A stretch of DNA of 64,000 nt from Neobacillus niacini (GCF_000759675.1 NZ_BAWM01000098.1:186001-250000), one strand, 5' to 3'. Positions 43,855 to 53,030 are shown, numbered from the stretch's first letter. Notes: generated by a model from the sequence alone, not told the origin. Numbers and translations are program-made.

Positions 43855-45477
43855 TCAATGAACAGATTGGCAATTGCTCATAATCATCATTTTTATCATT
43901 CCCTCAACTAGGGTTGGCACTTCTTCGAAGGCACTTTTTATGTGCAGTCTCTCTGTTCGTTTATGGGCATCTTTTCCAAACGGACCGACATTTAAGACAG
44001 GAGCCCGCAGCTCGGCCATTGCATCAAAAGGTATACAGTAACTGCTTCCCCATACCGGTGTATTTGCTTTAAAAGCAGTCCACCCTTCCCCTTCATCCTG
44101 GTAGTTAACATAGCTTAAGTCACTGATTCCATTGAAATAATGAACCTGTTTTACTGGTAAATTAAATTTTTCTTGTCCTTTTTCCCTAACATATTGGACA
44201 CATCTCTTAACAAGGTCATCATCAGATGAATTAACAGCCGGATAATAGGGAGGTGCATAGATTAAGACAATGGCTGGTGCAAGCTCCTGACATTCGATCA
44301 TCAGACTGTCTGCTATCCGCAATGATTTTTCACGGTCATCCCAGTTAGGATTTGCCTGAACTTGAGACTTTATTTCTTCCACAAAATCTAATCCGAATTT
44401 ACGGATCGCATGAGTTTGTAAATCCTCATAACGCAAAACACGGACTTCGCCAACGGGCTCCACGCACTGCTTCAAACAAACCTCTTTATACGCCTGATTG
44501 CAAGCACCGGCCGCATCTATGGCAACCTTTTCAAAAATCTCCATGATTTCTTCTGCATTCCGCTTCATTAAAAATACGTTATACAATGCCGCTGAACGGT
44601 ATGGCGTTTGGACAGAGTATTCCAATCGTAAATCTTTTTGCTGAAGGGTTACAGGAAGTGGTGTGGTTTCTCCCATCACTGTTTCTTGAAGGCTCAAATT
44701 CCACTCCATCCGCTGAGTCAAGAATGAGGCAATATAAGGTGCCGTAATGCCACTGAGTGGTTCGCCGACATGTGTTTCTTTTCCATAAAAGAGCGCTGAT
44801 GGCATAATTTTTCCAATCGATCCGGAATAAACATAAAAACTTCTGTCACCCGGTTCCTGGGTGAATACCGGTTCTCCGTTTAGGAAAAGTTTATAGCTAA
44901 GATTATGCTTGTCTTTTAATTCCAGCAGTTTCGTAACGGCCGCACGCATACCGGATGAATTCACCTCTTCATCAGGGACTGTTAACAGGAGGAGATTAAT
45001 TGGCCATTTCTCAAAAGATGCTTTTTCTAATAATCCCATATGCATCGCAAGTCCCATTTTCATGTCCATTGTGCCCCGGCCAAATAAATATTCACCTGAT
45101 GTGAGATCCCTTTGTGCATCACCATGCAACTCATCAATTCTATTTAAAAGTAATTTTGTCAATTCCTCCGGCTGATAGGCAAATTCCTCAAGGTCCCCAT
45201 ACTCTTCCGTGTTTACCGTATCAAAATGACTCAGTAAAACAATCGTTTCCTTTGCATCACACTTATATAACCCAGTTAAGAACCGCCGCCCTAAATCAGC
45301 CTCATGAAGACCCAAATGGCCGGGATTCTCCTGAAAATACCGCAATTCTTGAAGTTTCGCCTGAACCCTGCCGGGAAACTCACGCTCCCCCTCGGTTAAC
45401 GTCATACTTCTCCAGCTCACCAGTTCACACAACAATCTCCGAAGCCTATCCGGTGTTCCCCACCTAAGTTGTTCCAT
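43855..45477 (-). CDS. rocB: M20-family peptidase, RocB-like
   Basis: 540 aa M20 metallopeptidase family protein with the N-terminal segment RRLLCELVSWRSMTLTEGER, metal sites LLSHFDTV near residue 85, GRGTMDMKMG and VPDEEVNSSGMRA; C-terminal part GISDLSYVNYQDEG typical of RocB. RocB accompanies arginine catabolism genes in B. subtilis but its reaction is not established. Start ATG 45477 has AAGGGG nine bases upstream. Last gene of an arginine/guanidino cluster running in the same direction as the permease and DDAH-like genes. Confidence 0.85.
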   Translation of the reverse strand: MEQLRWGTPDRLRRLLCELVSWRSMTLTEGEREFPGRVQAKLQELRYFQENPGHLGLHEADLGRRFLTGLYKCDAKETIVLLSHFDTVNTEEYGDLEEFAYQPEELTKLLLNRIDELHGDAQRDLTSGEYLFGRGTMDMKMGLAMHMGLLEKASFEKWPINLLLLTVPDEEVNSSGMRAAVTKLLELKDKHNLSYKLFLNGEPVFTQEPGDRSFYVYSGSIGKIMPSALFYGKETHVGEPLSGITAPYIASFLTQRMEWNLSLQETVMGETTPLPVTLQQKDLRLEYSVQTPYRSAALYNVFLMKRNAEEIMEIFEKVAIDAAGACNQAYKEVCLKQCVEPVGEVRVLRYEDLQTHAIRKFGLDFVEEIKSQVQANPNWDDREKSLRIADSLMIECQELAPAIVLIYAPPYYPAVNSSDDDLVKRCVQYVREKGQEKFNLPVKQVHYFNGISDLSYVNYQDEGEGWTAFKANTPVWGSSYCIPFDAMAELRAPVLNVGPFGKDAHKRTERLHIKSAFEEVPTLVEGMIKMMIMSNCQSVH

Positions 45478-45518
45478 TATCAATTACCCCTTTACCATTC
45501 CAATTATTCATTAACCGA

Positions 45519-45563
45519 GTGTCCGCCTGAAGTGGACACTGTCCACGAGCGGTGCCTGTCACC
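45519..45563. repeat. Intergenic repeat with hairpin
   Basis: GTGTCC-gcctgaagt-GGACAC hairpin (45519-45539) followed by GGTGCCTGTCACC (45551-45563), the latter resembling the GGTGCCTGGCAC elements elsewhere in the window. It lies between the permease and RocB-like genes. Confidence 0.5.
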
Positions 45564-45587
45564 CAATTTGTTGTCACCCATCGGTTT

Positions 45588-46997
45588 TTATCCTTTTATA
45601 TGCGTTTCTGAATTTGCTTTGGTTTGTTTGTTTTTGAAGTAGTAGAATAGGTAGCATATTACCAGGAATCCCAGGCCGATGAGGAGCCCTATCAGTTGGG
45701 TTGGGTCAAAGGCTAAGAATATAAGTATGGATACGCAGAATACGATACATATAGCCGGGATTAACGGATAAAATGGTACTTTGTATTGCAGGTCTTCTAA
45801 TTTTCCACCGCCTTGCAGGTATTTACGCCGAAACATTAACTGAGAGAGAGCAATTCCGATCCAGGAGATGGTTACGGATATTCCGGCAACAGACATCAAG
45901 AGAACGAATACTGTATCTGCTGCAATAACACTTGTCAGCAGTGATAAAAGCGAGAATATCATGGTAAACACAAGTGCTGTAAATGGAACTTTCCGTTTTG
46001 AAAGTTTACCAAAACGTTTAGGTGCCATCCCTTCATGAGACATGGCCCACAGGAGCCGGGTTGATGCATAAATACAAGAGTTCCCTACTGATAATATCGC
46101 TGTCAGGATAACAAAGTTCATTATATCAGGTGCGAATGGAATTCCAGCCAAATCCATTAAAGTAACGAATGGGCTTTCCAGTAATCCAAGTTCCTTCGAG
46201 GGAAAAATAGCTGATAAGATAATAATAGAGGCAAGATAAAATATAATAATTCTAAACAGCACGTTCCGAATGGCACGAGGAATGTTTTTCTGTGGCTCTT
46301 CGCTCTCACCAGCAGCAATCCCGATTAATTCTGATCCTTGATAGGAAAAGATAACATTCATCATCGTGACAAAAAGAATAGCAATCCCAGCAGGGAATAA
46401 TCCAGATGGAGCCAGATTTTCTAATAAAGGAGCCGGTCTGTCTTCAAGTGGTATAATTCCAAAAATAGCACCGACACCTATGATGATAAAGAAAATAACC
46501 GCCACTACCTTAATTCCGGCAAACCAGTATTCGGCCTCAGCGAATCCTCTCGTCGTTAAAGCATTGAGTCCGAATAATAGCAGGATAAAAACCGCACACC
46601 ATACCCATACAGAAATACCCGGGAACCACCTCTGCATTAAGATACCGGCGGCGGTAAATTCCACTCCTGCCGTAGTGGCTGACCCAATAAAATACATCCA
46701 TCCTAAAGAAAACCCAGCAGAAGGACTTATAAATTTACTGGCATATGTCTGAAATGAACCTGTTACGGGCATATAGACAGCGAGCTCCCCCAGGCAGACC
46801 ATGACAAGATACAGAATGATCCCGCCAAATATATACCCGATTAATGCACCCCCTGCTCCAGCCTGATTAATGGTATAACCTGCATTTAAAAACAGTCCCG
46901 TTCCAATAACTCCCCCTAATGAAAGCATAAATAAGTGACGCCGTTTCATGGAACGATTTAACTGATTTTGTTGCCCCCCCTGATTAATTGTTTCCAT
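45588..46997 (-). CDS. Amino acid permease (RocE/RocC-type APC family)
   Basis: 469 aa, 12 helices. N-terminal RRHLFMLSLGGVIGTGLFLN is the APC substrate loop; GSELIGIAAGESEEPQKNIPRAI is the helix 6-7 hallmark of AAT-family amino acid permeases. Basic amino acids are the likely cargo, given RocB-like and DDAH-like neighbours. AGGAATG start region GGGAGAGGA. Confidence 0.87.
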   Translation of the reverse strand: METINQGGQQNQLNRSMKRRHLFMLSLGGVIGTGLFLNAGYTINQAGAGGALIGYIFGGIILYLVMVCLGELAVYMPVTGSFQTYASKFISPSAGFSLGWMYFIGSATTAGVEFTAAGILMQRWFPGISVWVWCAVFILLLFGLNALTTRGFAEAEYWFAGIKVVAVIFFIIIGVGAIFGIIPLEDRPAPLLENLAPSGLFPAGIAILFVTMMNVIFSYQGSELIGIAAGESEEPQKNIPRAIRNVLFRIIIFYLASIIILSAIFPSKELGLLESPFVTLMDLAGIPFAPDIMNFVILTAILSVGNSCIYASTRLLWAMSHEGMAPKRFGKLSKRKVPFTALVFTMIFSLLSLLTSVIAADTVFVLLMSVAGISVTISWIGIALSQLMFRRKYLQGGGKLEDLQYKVPFYPLIPAICIVFCVSILIFLAFDPTQLIGLLIGLGFLVICYLFYYFKNKQTKANSETHIKG

Positions 46998-47038
46998 TCC
47001 TCTCCCACCCCTCTTAAATTAGTTTTACCCCTTTATCA

Positions 47039-47800
47039 TTAAAAGCGCAGTGACAAACAGCTTAAACCGCCATCTTGCTTACGGAATTCAGACATTTCGA
47101 GTTCTATTGTCTGGTAACCGGCATCATTAATTTTATGTTTCGTAACAGGATAGCCTGCAGGGATGATGACATAGTCATTCACACGAATACAATTTGCGGC
47201 GTATTCCTCTTCAGGTGGAACAACTATTTTTTGATATTTGTTAAACTCAGGATGATCAACAAATTCTCCTGCGACCACAATCGTTTGATTTCCTAAATAA
47301 GCAATGCCTGTTTTTAAATGAAAGAATTTTTCCAGCTCAACAATGGTACCTTTGTAACCCTCTAATTCTAGAATTGTTTTTAATTGTTCAGCACCAACAT
47401 GGTTAGTTCTGGCCGAAATTCCTATAAAAAAACGATCTTCAATCTGCAGGATATCTCCCCCATCAAGAGTTCCTGGAGACTTTATATAATAAATAGATTC
47501 ATAGAAAGACTTGATTACATGTTCCATATCATGGATTTCTCCATTCCGGGAAAGTGCTCCTGGATTCGAAATCACAGCGAAATTAGGAGTTAGTACAGCT
47601 GTATCCTCCACGAAAGTTGAATCCGGATATTGTAAATTCCCAGGAACTTCCGTTACTATTGTTCCGCATTTTTTCAACGCCTCTATATAGGCCTTGTGCT
47701 GTTCTAATGCTTTTTCCAGATTAGGTCTTCCTAAATCGGAAGTAGTTAAGCCATTGACATAGCTTTCACTAGGTATTTTAACAATCGTTTTTTTAAACAT
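47039..47800 (-). CDS. Dimethylarginine dimethylaminohydrolase-like guanidino hydrolase (253 aa)
   Basis: 253 aa amidinotransferase-superfamily enzyme. Catalytic residues are visible: acidic LDGGDI (D113), His161 in FFHLKTGIAYLG and nucleophile Cys248 in DGGLSCLSLRF, almost the numbering of bacterial DDAH. It would hydrolyse a guanidino compound such as methylated arginine to citrulline and an amine. ATG 47800 chosen for AGGAGG eight bases before it. 17 bp before it ends the second DDAH-like gene, same operon. Confidence 0.85.
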   Translation of the reverse strand: MFKKTIVKIPSESYVNGLTTSDLGRPNLEKALEQHKAYIEALKKCGTIVTEVPGNLQYPDSTFVEDTAVLTPNFAVISNPGALSRNGEIHDMEHVIKSFYESIYYIKSPGTLDGGDILQIEDRFFIGISARTNHVGAEQLKTILELEGYKGTIVELEKFFHLKTGIAYLGNQTIVVAGEFVDHPEFNKYQKIVVPPEEEYAANCIRVNDYVIIPAGYPVTKHKINDAGYQTIELEMSEFRKQDGGLSCLSLRF

Positions 47801-47817
47801 GACATTATCCTCCTTTA

Positions 47818-48684
47818 TTACCCTCTCACTACTGGACATGTAAGACATGTTGGTCCCCCCGTTCCTAAATAAGATATTTCATTTCCTTCATATTCATAGA
47901 TTTTTGCGCCTGCTTCGAGTAGTTGCTCTTTTGTTGATTGATTCCCTGAAACCATTACGCAGACTCTTGGTGCTAACGCAAGAACATTGCATCCAAGCCG
48001 GTGGTATTCTTCATCCGGTACCTCTATTAATTGAAAACCGCGCTTGATTAGTAACTGCCGAAGAAAGACCGGCATCAGTCTTGAATATACCACTGCCAGA
48101 TTCTCGTCTACGATACTAATAAATGACATAAGATGAAGACATTCCTCTTCCCCTTGGTCATGCGGCAGTTGTACAACAATACACTCATCTACCATATCAT
48201 TTGTCATTTCCTGAATTTGCCGGATGGCTTCATCATTCGTCCGATAACCGCGGCCAATCATTAATGTACGATCATCGAGCCAGACGAGGTCTCCTCCATC
48301 AGCCACCGCGTCCCCTGTTAGTTCACCTACTATAGGAATGTTCTTTTCTAGTAAAAATTGTTTATAAGCCTCAGCCTCAGTCTGCCGTAATTTTTTCCCC
48401 GATTTTAAAATAATCGCCCCATTCTTCGTGAATTTTACAGGGTCATGTGCATAAAGCGAGTCTAATCCAACTGTCTCTGAAACAGGTAAAAATTCAATTT
48501 CAGCGACATGTTCTTTTATAATCGCATGAAACTGTTCATATTCATTTTGTGCCTTTATGTAGTCAGGTTCATTGATGTAGTTGAACTTTTCCCATTCATT
48601 CCTTAGATGCTCCTGACTGATAAAGGCATCCTTTGGGTGTTTTAAAATAACCTTGTTAAGATTTTTATGCATCGAAGATAACAA
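47818..48684 (-). CDS. DDAH/arginine deiminase-related guanidino hydrolase (288 aa)
   Basis: 288 aa, diverged from its neighbour but of the same fold: AHDPVKFTKNGAI, VADGGDLVWLDDRTLMIG, His184 in LHLMSFISIVDE and Cys280 in LGTGGPTCLTCPV at the C-terminus. Begins with TTG (48684), supported by GGAGGGGGG seven bases upstream; the ATG five codons later has no site. Two such enzymes side by side suggest two steps or two substrates in a guanidino catabolic route. First gene of the operon. Confidence 0.82.
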   Translation of the reverse strand: MLSSMHKNLNKVILKHPKDAFISQEHLRNEWEKFNYINEPDYIKAQNEYEQFHAIIKEHVAEIEFLPVSETVGLDSLYAHDPVKFTKNGAIILKSGKKLRQTEAEAYKQFLLEKNIPIVGELTGDAVADGGDLVWLDDRTLMIGRGYRTNDEAIRQIQEMTNDMVDECIVVQLPHDQGEEECLHLMSFISIVDENLAVVYSRLMPVFLRQLLIKRGFQLIEVPDEEYHRLGCNVLALAPRVCVMVSGNQSTKEQLLEAGAKIYEYEGNEISYLGTGGPTCLTCPVVRG

Positions 48685-48700
48685 GTTTTATCCCCCCTCC

Positions 48701-48721
48701 ATTTTCCGCATAGTGGAAAAT
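48701..48721. promoter_or_regulatory. IclR-type operator palindrome
   Basis: ATTTTCC-GCATAGT-GGAAAAT, a 7-bp inverted repeat with a 7-base centre; IclR family proteins often bind TTCC..GGAA palindromes of this form. It covers the leader of the DDAH operon, between it and the divergent IclR gene. Confidence 0.6.
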
Positions 48722-48859
48722 ATTTTCTTTTAATGGAAATCTATAATATGATATTATAAAAAGAAGAAATGCATGTCAATATATTTTGAATTTGCAGAAT
48801 AATTAATTTCTCCCTTTTTTGGAGATAGTTGATGATGAAAATGATTGGGGTTGAATAAA

Positions 48860-49603
48860 ATGCAAACAATTGACCGGGCCATGCAAGTAATTAAAGTTCT
48901 AGCTGAAAGCGATACTAAAAAATGGTTCTCGATTACGGATTTATCAAAGGAATGTGACTTGCCTGTCAGTACCATGCATCGTCTTTTACAATCCATGATC
49001 AAACACGGATTAATTCAGCAGGATCCGAATCTAAAACTCTATTCAATGGGGTATACCTGGCTGGAATATGGACTACAGATGTATGATACCTTTGATTTTG
49101 TCGGGCTGATCCGCCCCGAAATGGAGAAATTAATGTATGAGGTGGAAGAGAGTGTTTATTTCAGTAAACCTATAGGCTTAGAAGCTCTAATTGTAGAAAG
49201 AATCGATTGCCCGCATAATCCAATCCGGATATATGATCAGTTGGGAATCAGAATCCCAATGAATATCGGGGCTGCAAACAAAGTAATGCTGGCGAATATG
49301 CATAAGGACGAAGCGTTAAAAATCATAAATGACTTAGTACCAAAAGAAGAAATAGAGTCCTTCCTACACCTGCTAAATACCATTCGTCATAAAGGCTACG
49401 GGGAAAGCCAAGGGGAAAAAACCAAAGGCACCGCCTCTGTCGCAGCACCAATATTCAATCACTCCAATGAATTAATTGGAGCCTTAAGCATCGGTTATGT
49501 AACCTTTAACCAAAAAGATGAAAAACAGCGGTTATTAATCGAAAAAGTAATCCAATATAGCATGCGCATATCCGCCAAACTAGGAAGTAAACTTAACATT
49601 TAA
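48860..49603 (+). CDS. IclR-family transcriptional regulator
   Basis: 247 aa. N-terminal winged HTH (QTIDRAMQVIKVLAESD, ITDLSKECDLPVSTMHRLL) and the C-terminal IclR effector domain (GLEALIVERIDCPHNPIRIY, RIPMNIGAANKVML, ASVAAPIFNHSNELIGALS). ATG 48860 is preceded by GGGG; a TTG five codons earlier is another choice. Just upstream, codons ATGATGAAAATGATTGGGGTTGAATAA form an eight-codon leader frame that ends on the start region. Divergent to the guanidino cluster and likely its regulator. Confidence 0.88.
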   Translation: MQTIDRAMQVIKVLAESDTKKWFSITDLSKECDLPVSTMHRLLQSMIKHGLIQQDPNLKLYSMGYTWLEYGLQMYDTFDFVGLIRPEMEKLMYEVEESVYFSKPIGLEALIVERIDCPHNPIRIYDQLGIRIPMNIGAANKVMLANMHKDEALKIINDLVPKEEIESFLHLLNTIRHKGYGESQGEKTKGTASVAAPIFNHSNELIGALSIGYVTFNQKDEKQRLLIEKVIQYSMRISAKLGSKLNI

Positions 49604-49639
49604 ACAGAACAAAAATATTAACAAAGGATTATTTCCTAA

Positions 49640-49681
49640 AAAAAAACACTCATCCGAAGAAATCGGAAAGAGTGTTTTTTT
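49640..49681. terminator. Bidirectional terminator after iclR-like gene
   Basis: AAAAAACACTC pairs with GAGTGTTTTTT; a second inner stem CCGA/TCGG lies in the loop. A-run and T-run flank both sides. Confidence 0.88.
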
Positions 49682-49756
49682 GATCGTTTGTTTATTAATA
49701 AGAACCTGTTTTTATTTTTCTGTAGTACCTTGATATCAAGAACCTAGTTTTCAGTT

Positions 49757-51160
49757 TTATTTAGCAGTTAAACTAAAAAGCTTTTCTAAATGCCGAACAA
49801 CTTCACCTTTATTGGCTTCAACAACTTCTAGATACTGAGGTTTATTAAACAAATCACTTATTTGTTCAGGGAATATTTGCTGAATATAACAACGTTCTAT
49901 GGATTCATTAAATTTTGCCGGATGAGCAGTTGAAAGTGTGACACAAATTTCACTAGATTTATTACAACTTTCGTATGCAGCAACGCCACACGCCGTGTGC
50001 GGATCTAATAAATAACCAATATCAGTACTGTACTTATTGATCGTTTTCAAGCATTCTTCCCCATTAACCCCATGCGCTGCAAAATCTTCTTTCACCTTAT
50101 GGAGCAGATCGTCGCTAACAACAATTTTTCCTTCTTCCTTGAACTTCTCCATTAAGTCCGACACGACCATTGGATTTTCACCAAGCAAGTAATATAGATA
50201 GCGCTCAAAATTGCTAGCTACTTGGATATCCATAGAAGGGCTATATGTGCTTCGGAATTCACCAGGCTTGTACACTCCATCATGGATAAAACTTTCTAAT
50301 ATATTATTCTCGTTGGTTGCAACGATGAGTTTACCTACCGGCAGCCCCATTTTCTTTGCAAGATAACCAGCAAAGATATCTCCAAAATTACCAGTCGGCA
50401 CACTAAAGTTTATATTCTCTAGATCAGTCTCTCTTTTCACTTGGAAATAAGCATAGAAATAGTAAACCGTTTGCGCCATGATACGAACAAAGTTAATCGA
50501 ATTTATTGCACGGATATGGTATTTGTTTTTAAAATCTACATCTGAGAATAATTCCTTGATGATTCTTTGACCATCATCAAACGTTCCTTTAATTGCTAAA
50601 TTCAAAACGCTTTTGTCATCGACAGTCGTCATTTGTAATTCTTGAACCTTACTTACTTTGCCATGTGGGTGCAAAATACAAATGCGGATACCTTCTTTTC
50701 CTCTTACACCCTCGATAGCTGAGGCACCCGTATCCCCTGAAGTAGCGCCAAGAATATGAATCGACTCACCAGTCTTCTTAGATACATATGAATATAAATT
50801 TCCTAAGAATTGCAGCGCAATATCTTTAAACGCAAATGTCGGACCATGGAACAGTTCTAGCACATACATGTTATCCTTCAGCTTTTGAATAGGTGTTATC
50901 TCTGGGTGGCGGAAGGTTGCATAGCTTTTCTCGATTAAGGATTTTAACTCATTGTCTGGGATTTCACCATCAATATAATAAGAGAAGATTTCGAATGCTA
51001 ATTCTTGATATGTCAACTTGGACATTACTTCTAACTTTTCTGCAGGAATTTGTGGGATTTTCTCAGGTACTAATAGTCCCCCATCATTTGCCAGTCCCAT
51101 TAAGACTGTATCAATAAAACCGATTTTACTTACATTTCCGCGTGTACTAACAAAGTTCAT
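49757..51160 (-). CDS. thrC: Threonine synthase, long form
   Basis: 467 aa PLP enzyme of the long (E. coli/yeast-like) class, not the 350-aa type that B. subtilis ThrC represents. N-terminal FVSTRGNVSKIGF and GLANDGGLLVPE; PLP lysine K112 in ELFHGPTFAFKDIALQFLG; phosphate loop LGATSGDTGASAIEG; VPTGNFGDIFAGYLAKKMG. Converts O-phosphohomoserine to threonine. No hom or thrB nearby. GGAGG site upstream of ATG. Confidence 0.93.
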   Translation of the reverse strand: MNFVSTRGNVSKIGFIDTVLMGLANDGGLLVPEKIPQIPAEKLEVMSKLTYQELAFEIFSYYIDGEIPDNELKSLIEKSYATFRHPEITPIQKLKDNMYVLELFHGPTFAFKDIALQFLGNLYSYVSKKTGESIHILGATSGDTGASAIEGVRGKEGIRICILHPHGKVSKVQELQMTTVDDKSVLNLAIKGTFDDGQRIIKELFSDVDFKNKYHIRAINSINFVRIMAQTVYYFYAYFQVKRETDLENINFSVPTGNFGDIFAGYLAKKMGLPVGKLIVATNENNILESFIHDGVYKPGEFRSTYSPSMDIQVASNFERYLYYLLGENPMVVSDLMEKFKEEGKIVVSDDLLHKVKEDFAAHGVNGEECLKTINKYSTDIGYLLDPHTACGVAAYESCNKSSEICVTLSTAHPAKFNESIERCYIQQIFPEQISDLFNKPQYLEVVEANKGEVVRHLEKLFSLTAK

Positions 51161-51771
51161 AACTGCCTCCAGTATATATTAAAGATTTATTACCTAGTTT
51201 TGGAGCGTGAGATTACTATATTATTAAATAGAGCTATAATATATAAAATTCATTTTATATAAAATTAAGTGAATAGTCTATAAATTGTCGTTTCGAAAAC
51301 ACATTCATTTTATTAACATTTTAATTTTGTGTCATATTAACTACATTTTCCGCTTTTTGATGCCTTGAATCATATTAATTATTCGTAACACATAAACGCC
51401 AAGGGAAATCTCTGGCTTGATCAGAGTTATCAATTCCAATCCTTTTTCCGACTGATATGCTTTCCGGACATAAGCCTTTGTGTTTGCATAAGATATTTAT
51501 ATTCAAGGCCGGAACGTAAATTTGGGCAAGGATGGTTTTAGTAGCTGTGTAGGCATTTTGGGAGATTTCCTATTTTACTAGAATTTAAGAGTACTTGAAT
51601 GGGTGGAGTTTGACCTGGCAATATTGGTTCCAGGCTCTGGATATTCCATTTGGATTTTTTATAGATCAGATGCGATTGGCGGACGATCCCGTAGCTCTTC
51701 TTCAGTAAGAGGCAGGTTCTCTCCCTTGATAACTAACTAGTAATGGCACCCCAATGGAATTATTCGAAGGT
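51161..51771. other. Long interval with gene remnants
   Basis: 610 bases with no intact gene. Position 51161-51340 is AT-rich leader for thrC. The glycosylase remnant lies at 51352-51557. From about 51640 to 51745 the minus strand holds an open piece, LVIKGENLPLTEEELRDRPP, ended by TAA, without start signals, and of unknown origin. Confidence 0.45.
51352..51557 (-). pseudogene. Decayed second copy of the DNA-3-methyladenine glycosylase gene
   Basis: 51352-51480 is a diverged copy of 43100-43225, the 3' end of the glycosylase gene: translated pieces read CPESISVGKRIGIDNSDQAR and RDFPWRLCVTNN, but a stop interrupts the frame. A ~210-bp internal deletion then jumps to sequence like 43440-43480 (TGCATAAGATAT..), and a further deletion leads to a GTGTAGG-like end. 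No open frame is left. Confidence 0.85.
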
Positions 51772-52476
51772 TTATTCCACATCGACTGGTGATAGTAAAT
51801 GATCATCATATTTATCAATAAATATATGTCCATTACTATTGACTACAGCATAATAAACTTCTTCTATTTGAAGATTTCTTTTTTGACATTCAGCTTCGAT
51901 CCAGTTGTAATTATATTGTCCATTTGTATTTTTCAGGATAATTTTTCCATCCATAATCAATTCAACAGGTAGTGATTCATTTGAATTGGGTAGATTTAAA
52001 TCTTGTTTGGTTACATGTTGAAATGGTTTCTTCATAAAAATAGATAGTTCCCCGCTTACTTCCAGCAATGCGTATTCTACTTTATTAATATTAAAAACAT
52101 TCTTCTCCCTTAAATGTTGATTAAGATCATCGATAGAGAACTTTACTTTTTTCATATTCTCTTCCAATATTTTTCCATTCTCTATTAACACTGTTGGTCT
52201 TCCAGAAAGCCATTTCCTCATATTTCGGCTTCTTGAGGATATGATGTTAAACAAATAAAACAATAATATTAAAGTCAGAAAGGCTATTAGCATTTCATGA
52301 AACTTTAAATTCGTATCAAATCCCATATTAGCAATAAAGGAGCCAATCGTAACGGATAAGGCAAAGCTATAATGATTTTTATGGGTATTTATGTGCTTTC
52401 CAAATGACAGAGTAACGAATATTAATATGATAAAACTGGCACTTGTTCTTAATATAGGTATCAGTATATCCAGCAT
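51772..52476 (-). CDS. DUF421 (YetF-family) membrane protein
   Basis: 234 aa with three N-terminal membrane helices (LDILIPILRTSASFIILIFV, ALSVTIGSFIANMG, LIAFLTLILLFYLFNII), then the YetF C-terminal domain (GRPTVLIENGKILEENMKK, LPVELIMDGKII, IEEVYYAVVNSNGHIFID). Function of the family is unknown; some homologues are sporulation-linked. ATG follows AAAGGTGATTTAG. Confidence 0.82.
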   Translation of the reverse strand: MLDILIPILRTSASFIILIFVTLSFGKHINTHKNHYSFALSVTIGSFIANMGFDTNLKFHEMLIAFLTLILLFYLFNIISSRSRNMRKWLSGRPTVLIENGKILEENMKKVKFSIDDLNQHLREKNVFNINKVEYALLEVSGELSIFMKKPFQHVTKQDLNLPNSNESLPVELIMDGKIILKNTNGQYNYNWIEAECQKRNLQIEEVYYAVVNSNGHIFIDKYDDHLLSPVDVE

Positions 52477-52814
52477 CTAAATCACCTTTTTTAGTTATTT
52501 TTCCAATTAATTTATTTTTCATCCATTTTTACTACCTCGATCAAATAATTAAAAAGCCCTTAATAAGGGTTTACTGCTTAAGGATTGATTGATTGATTCA
52601 AATAGATTTCTTTTGTCATCTGCCAACAACAATTCATCCCTTCAATTGCTTACAAGCAAGCCGGAACTAGTCAGAATGTTTCATGCTTCATCTCGAAGCG
52701 TGTATGAAAGAATACTACCGTGGAACTCACTCGACCGTGGTTAATTGCCCATAGGGACTGAAAAAACATTTAAGCATATAGTATAGGAAATGGAATTAAA
52801 AAGAGGTGATATAC
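52477..52814. other. Interval ahead of the spore germination genes
   Basis: 338 bases without gene. Holds small palindromes (GCTTC-atct-CGAAGC; CCGTGG direct repeats near 52719 and 52735, AAGCCCTT-aata-AGGGTTT near 52554), none with a recognised function, and a sigma-K-like promoter near its end. Confidence 0.5.
52757..52783 (+). promoter_or_regulatory. Candidate sigma-K promoter for the gerP-like group
   Basis: AC at 52757-52758, 16-base spacer, CATATAGTA at 52775-52783 agrees with AC-N16-CATAnnnTA of mother-cell sigma-K promoters. gerP operons are expressed under sigma-K in B. subtilis, so this fits. Confidence 0.55.
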
Positions 52815-53030
52815 TTGGAAAACACACAAAACGTGCATCATATGGACACAGGTATCATCAGCGAAAACGGCAATATTAATTTCGGCTCCACGGTTCAAAA
52901 TAGTCATACCGCCAATAAGAAAGCAACGGGAGCGGCTTTTACCTTTGGAGATTGTTCAAATATCTATCAGTTTCACAACAAAACGCAGGTAGTTGACATT
53001 AACAAGCAAGAACAAAGTGAAACCCCCTGA
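52815..53030 (+). CDS. GerPA/GerPF-family spore germination protein, copy 1
   Basis: 71 aa. TTG start with AGAGGTGA five bases before. Family body: GIISENGNINFGSTVQNSHT, ANKKATGAAFTFGDCSN. GerP peptides sit in the coat and let germinants through. The GTG nine bases up would cover the ribosome site, so TTG is preferred. C-terminus is longer and more polar than in typical GerPF. Confidence 0.78.
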   Translation: MENTQNVHHMDTGIISENGNINFGSTVQNSHTANKKATGAAFTFGDCSNIYQFHNKTQVVDINKQEQSETP

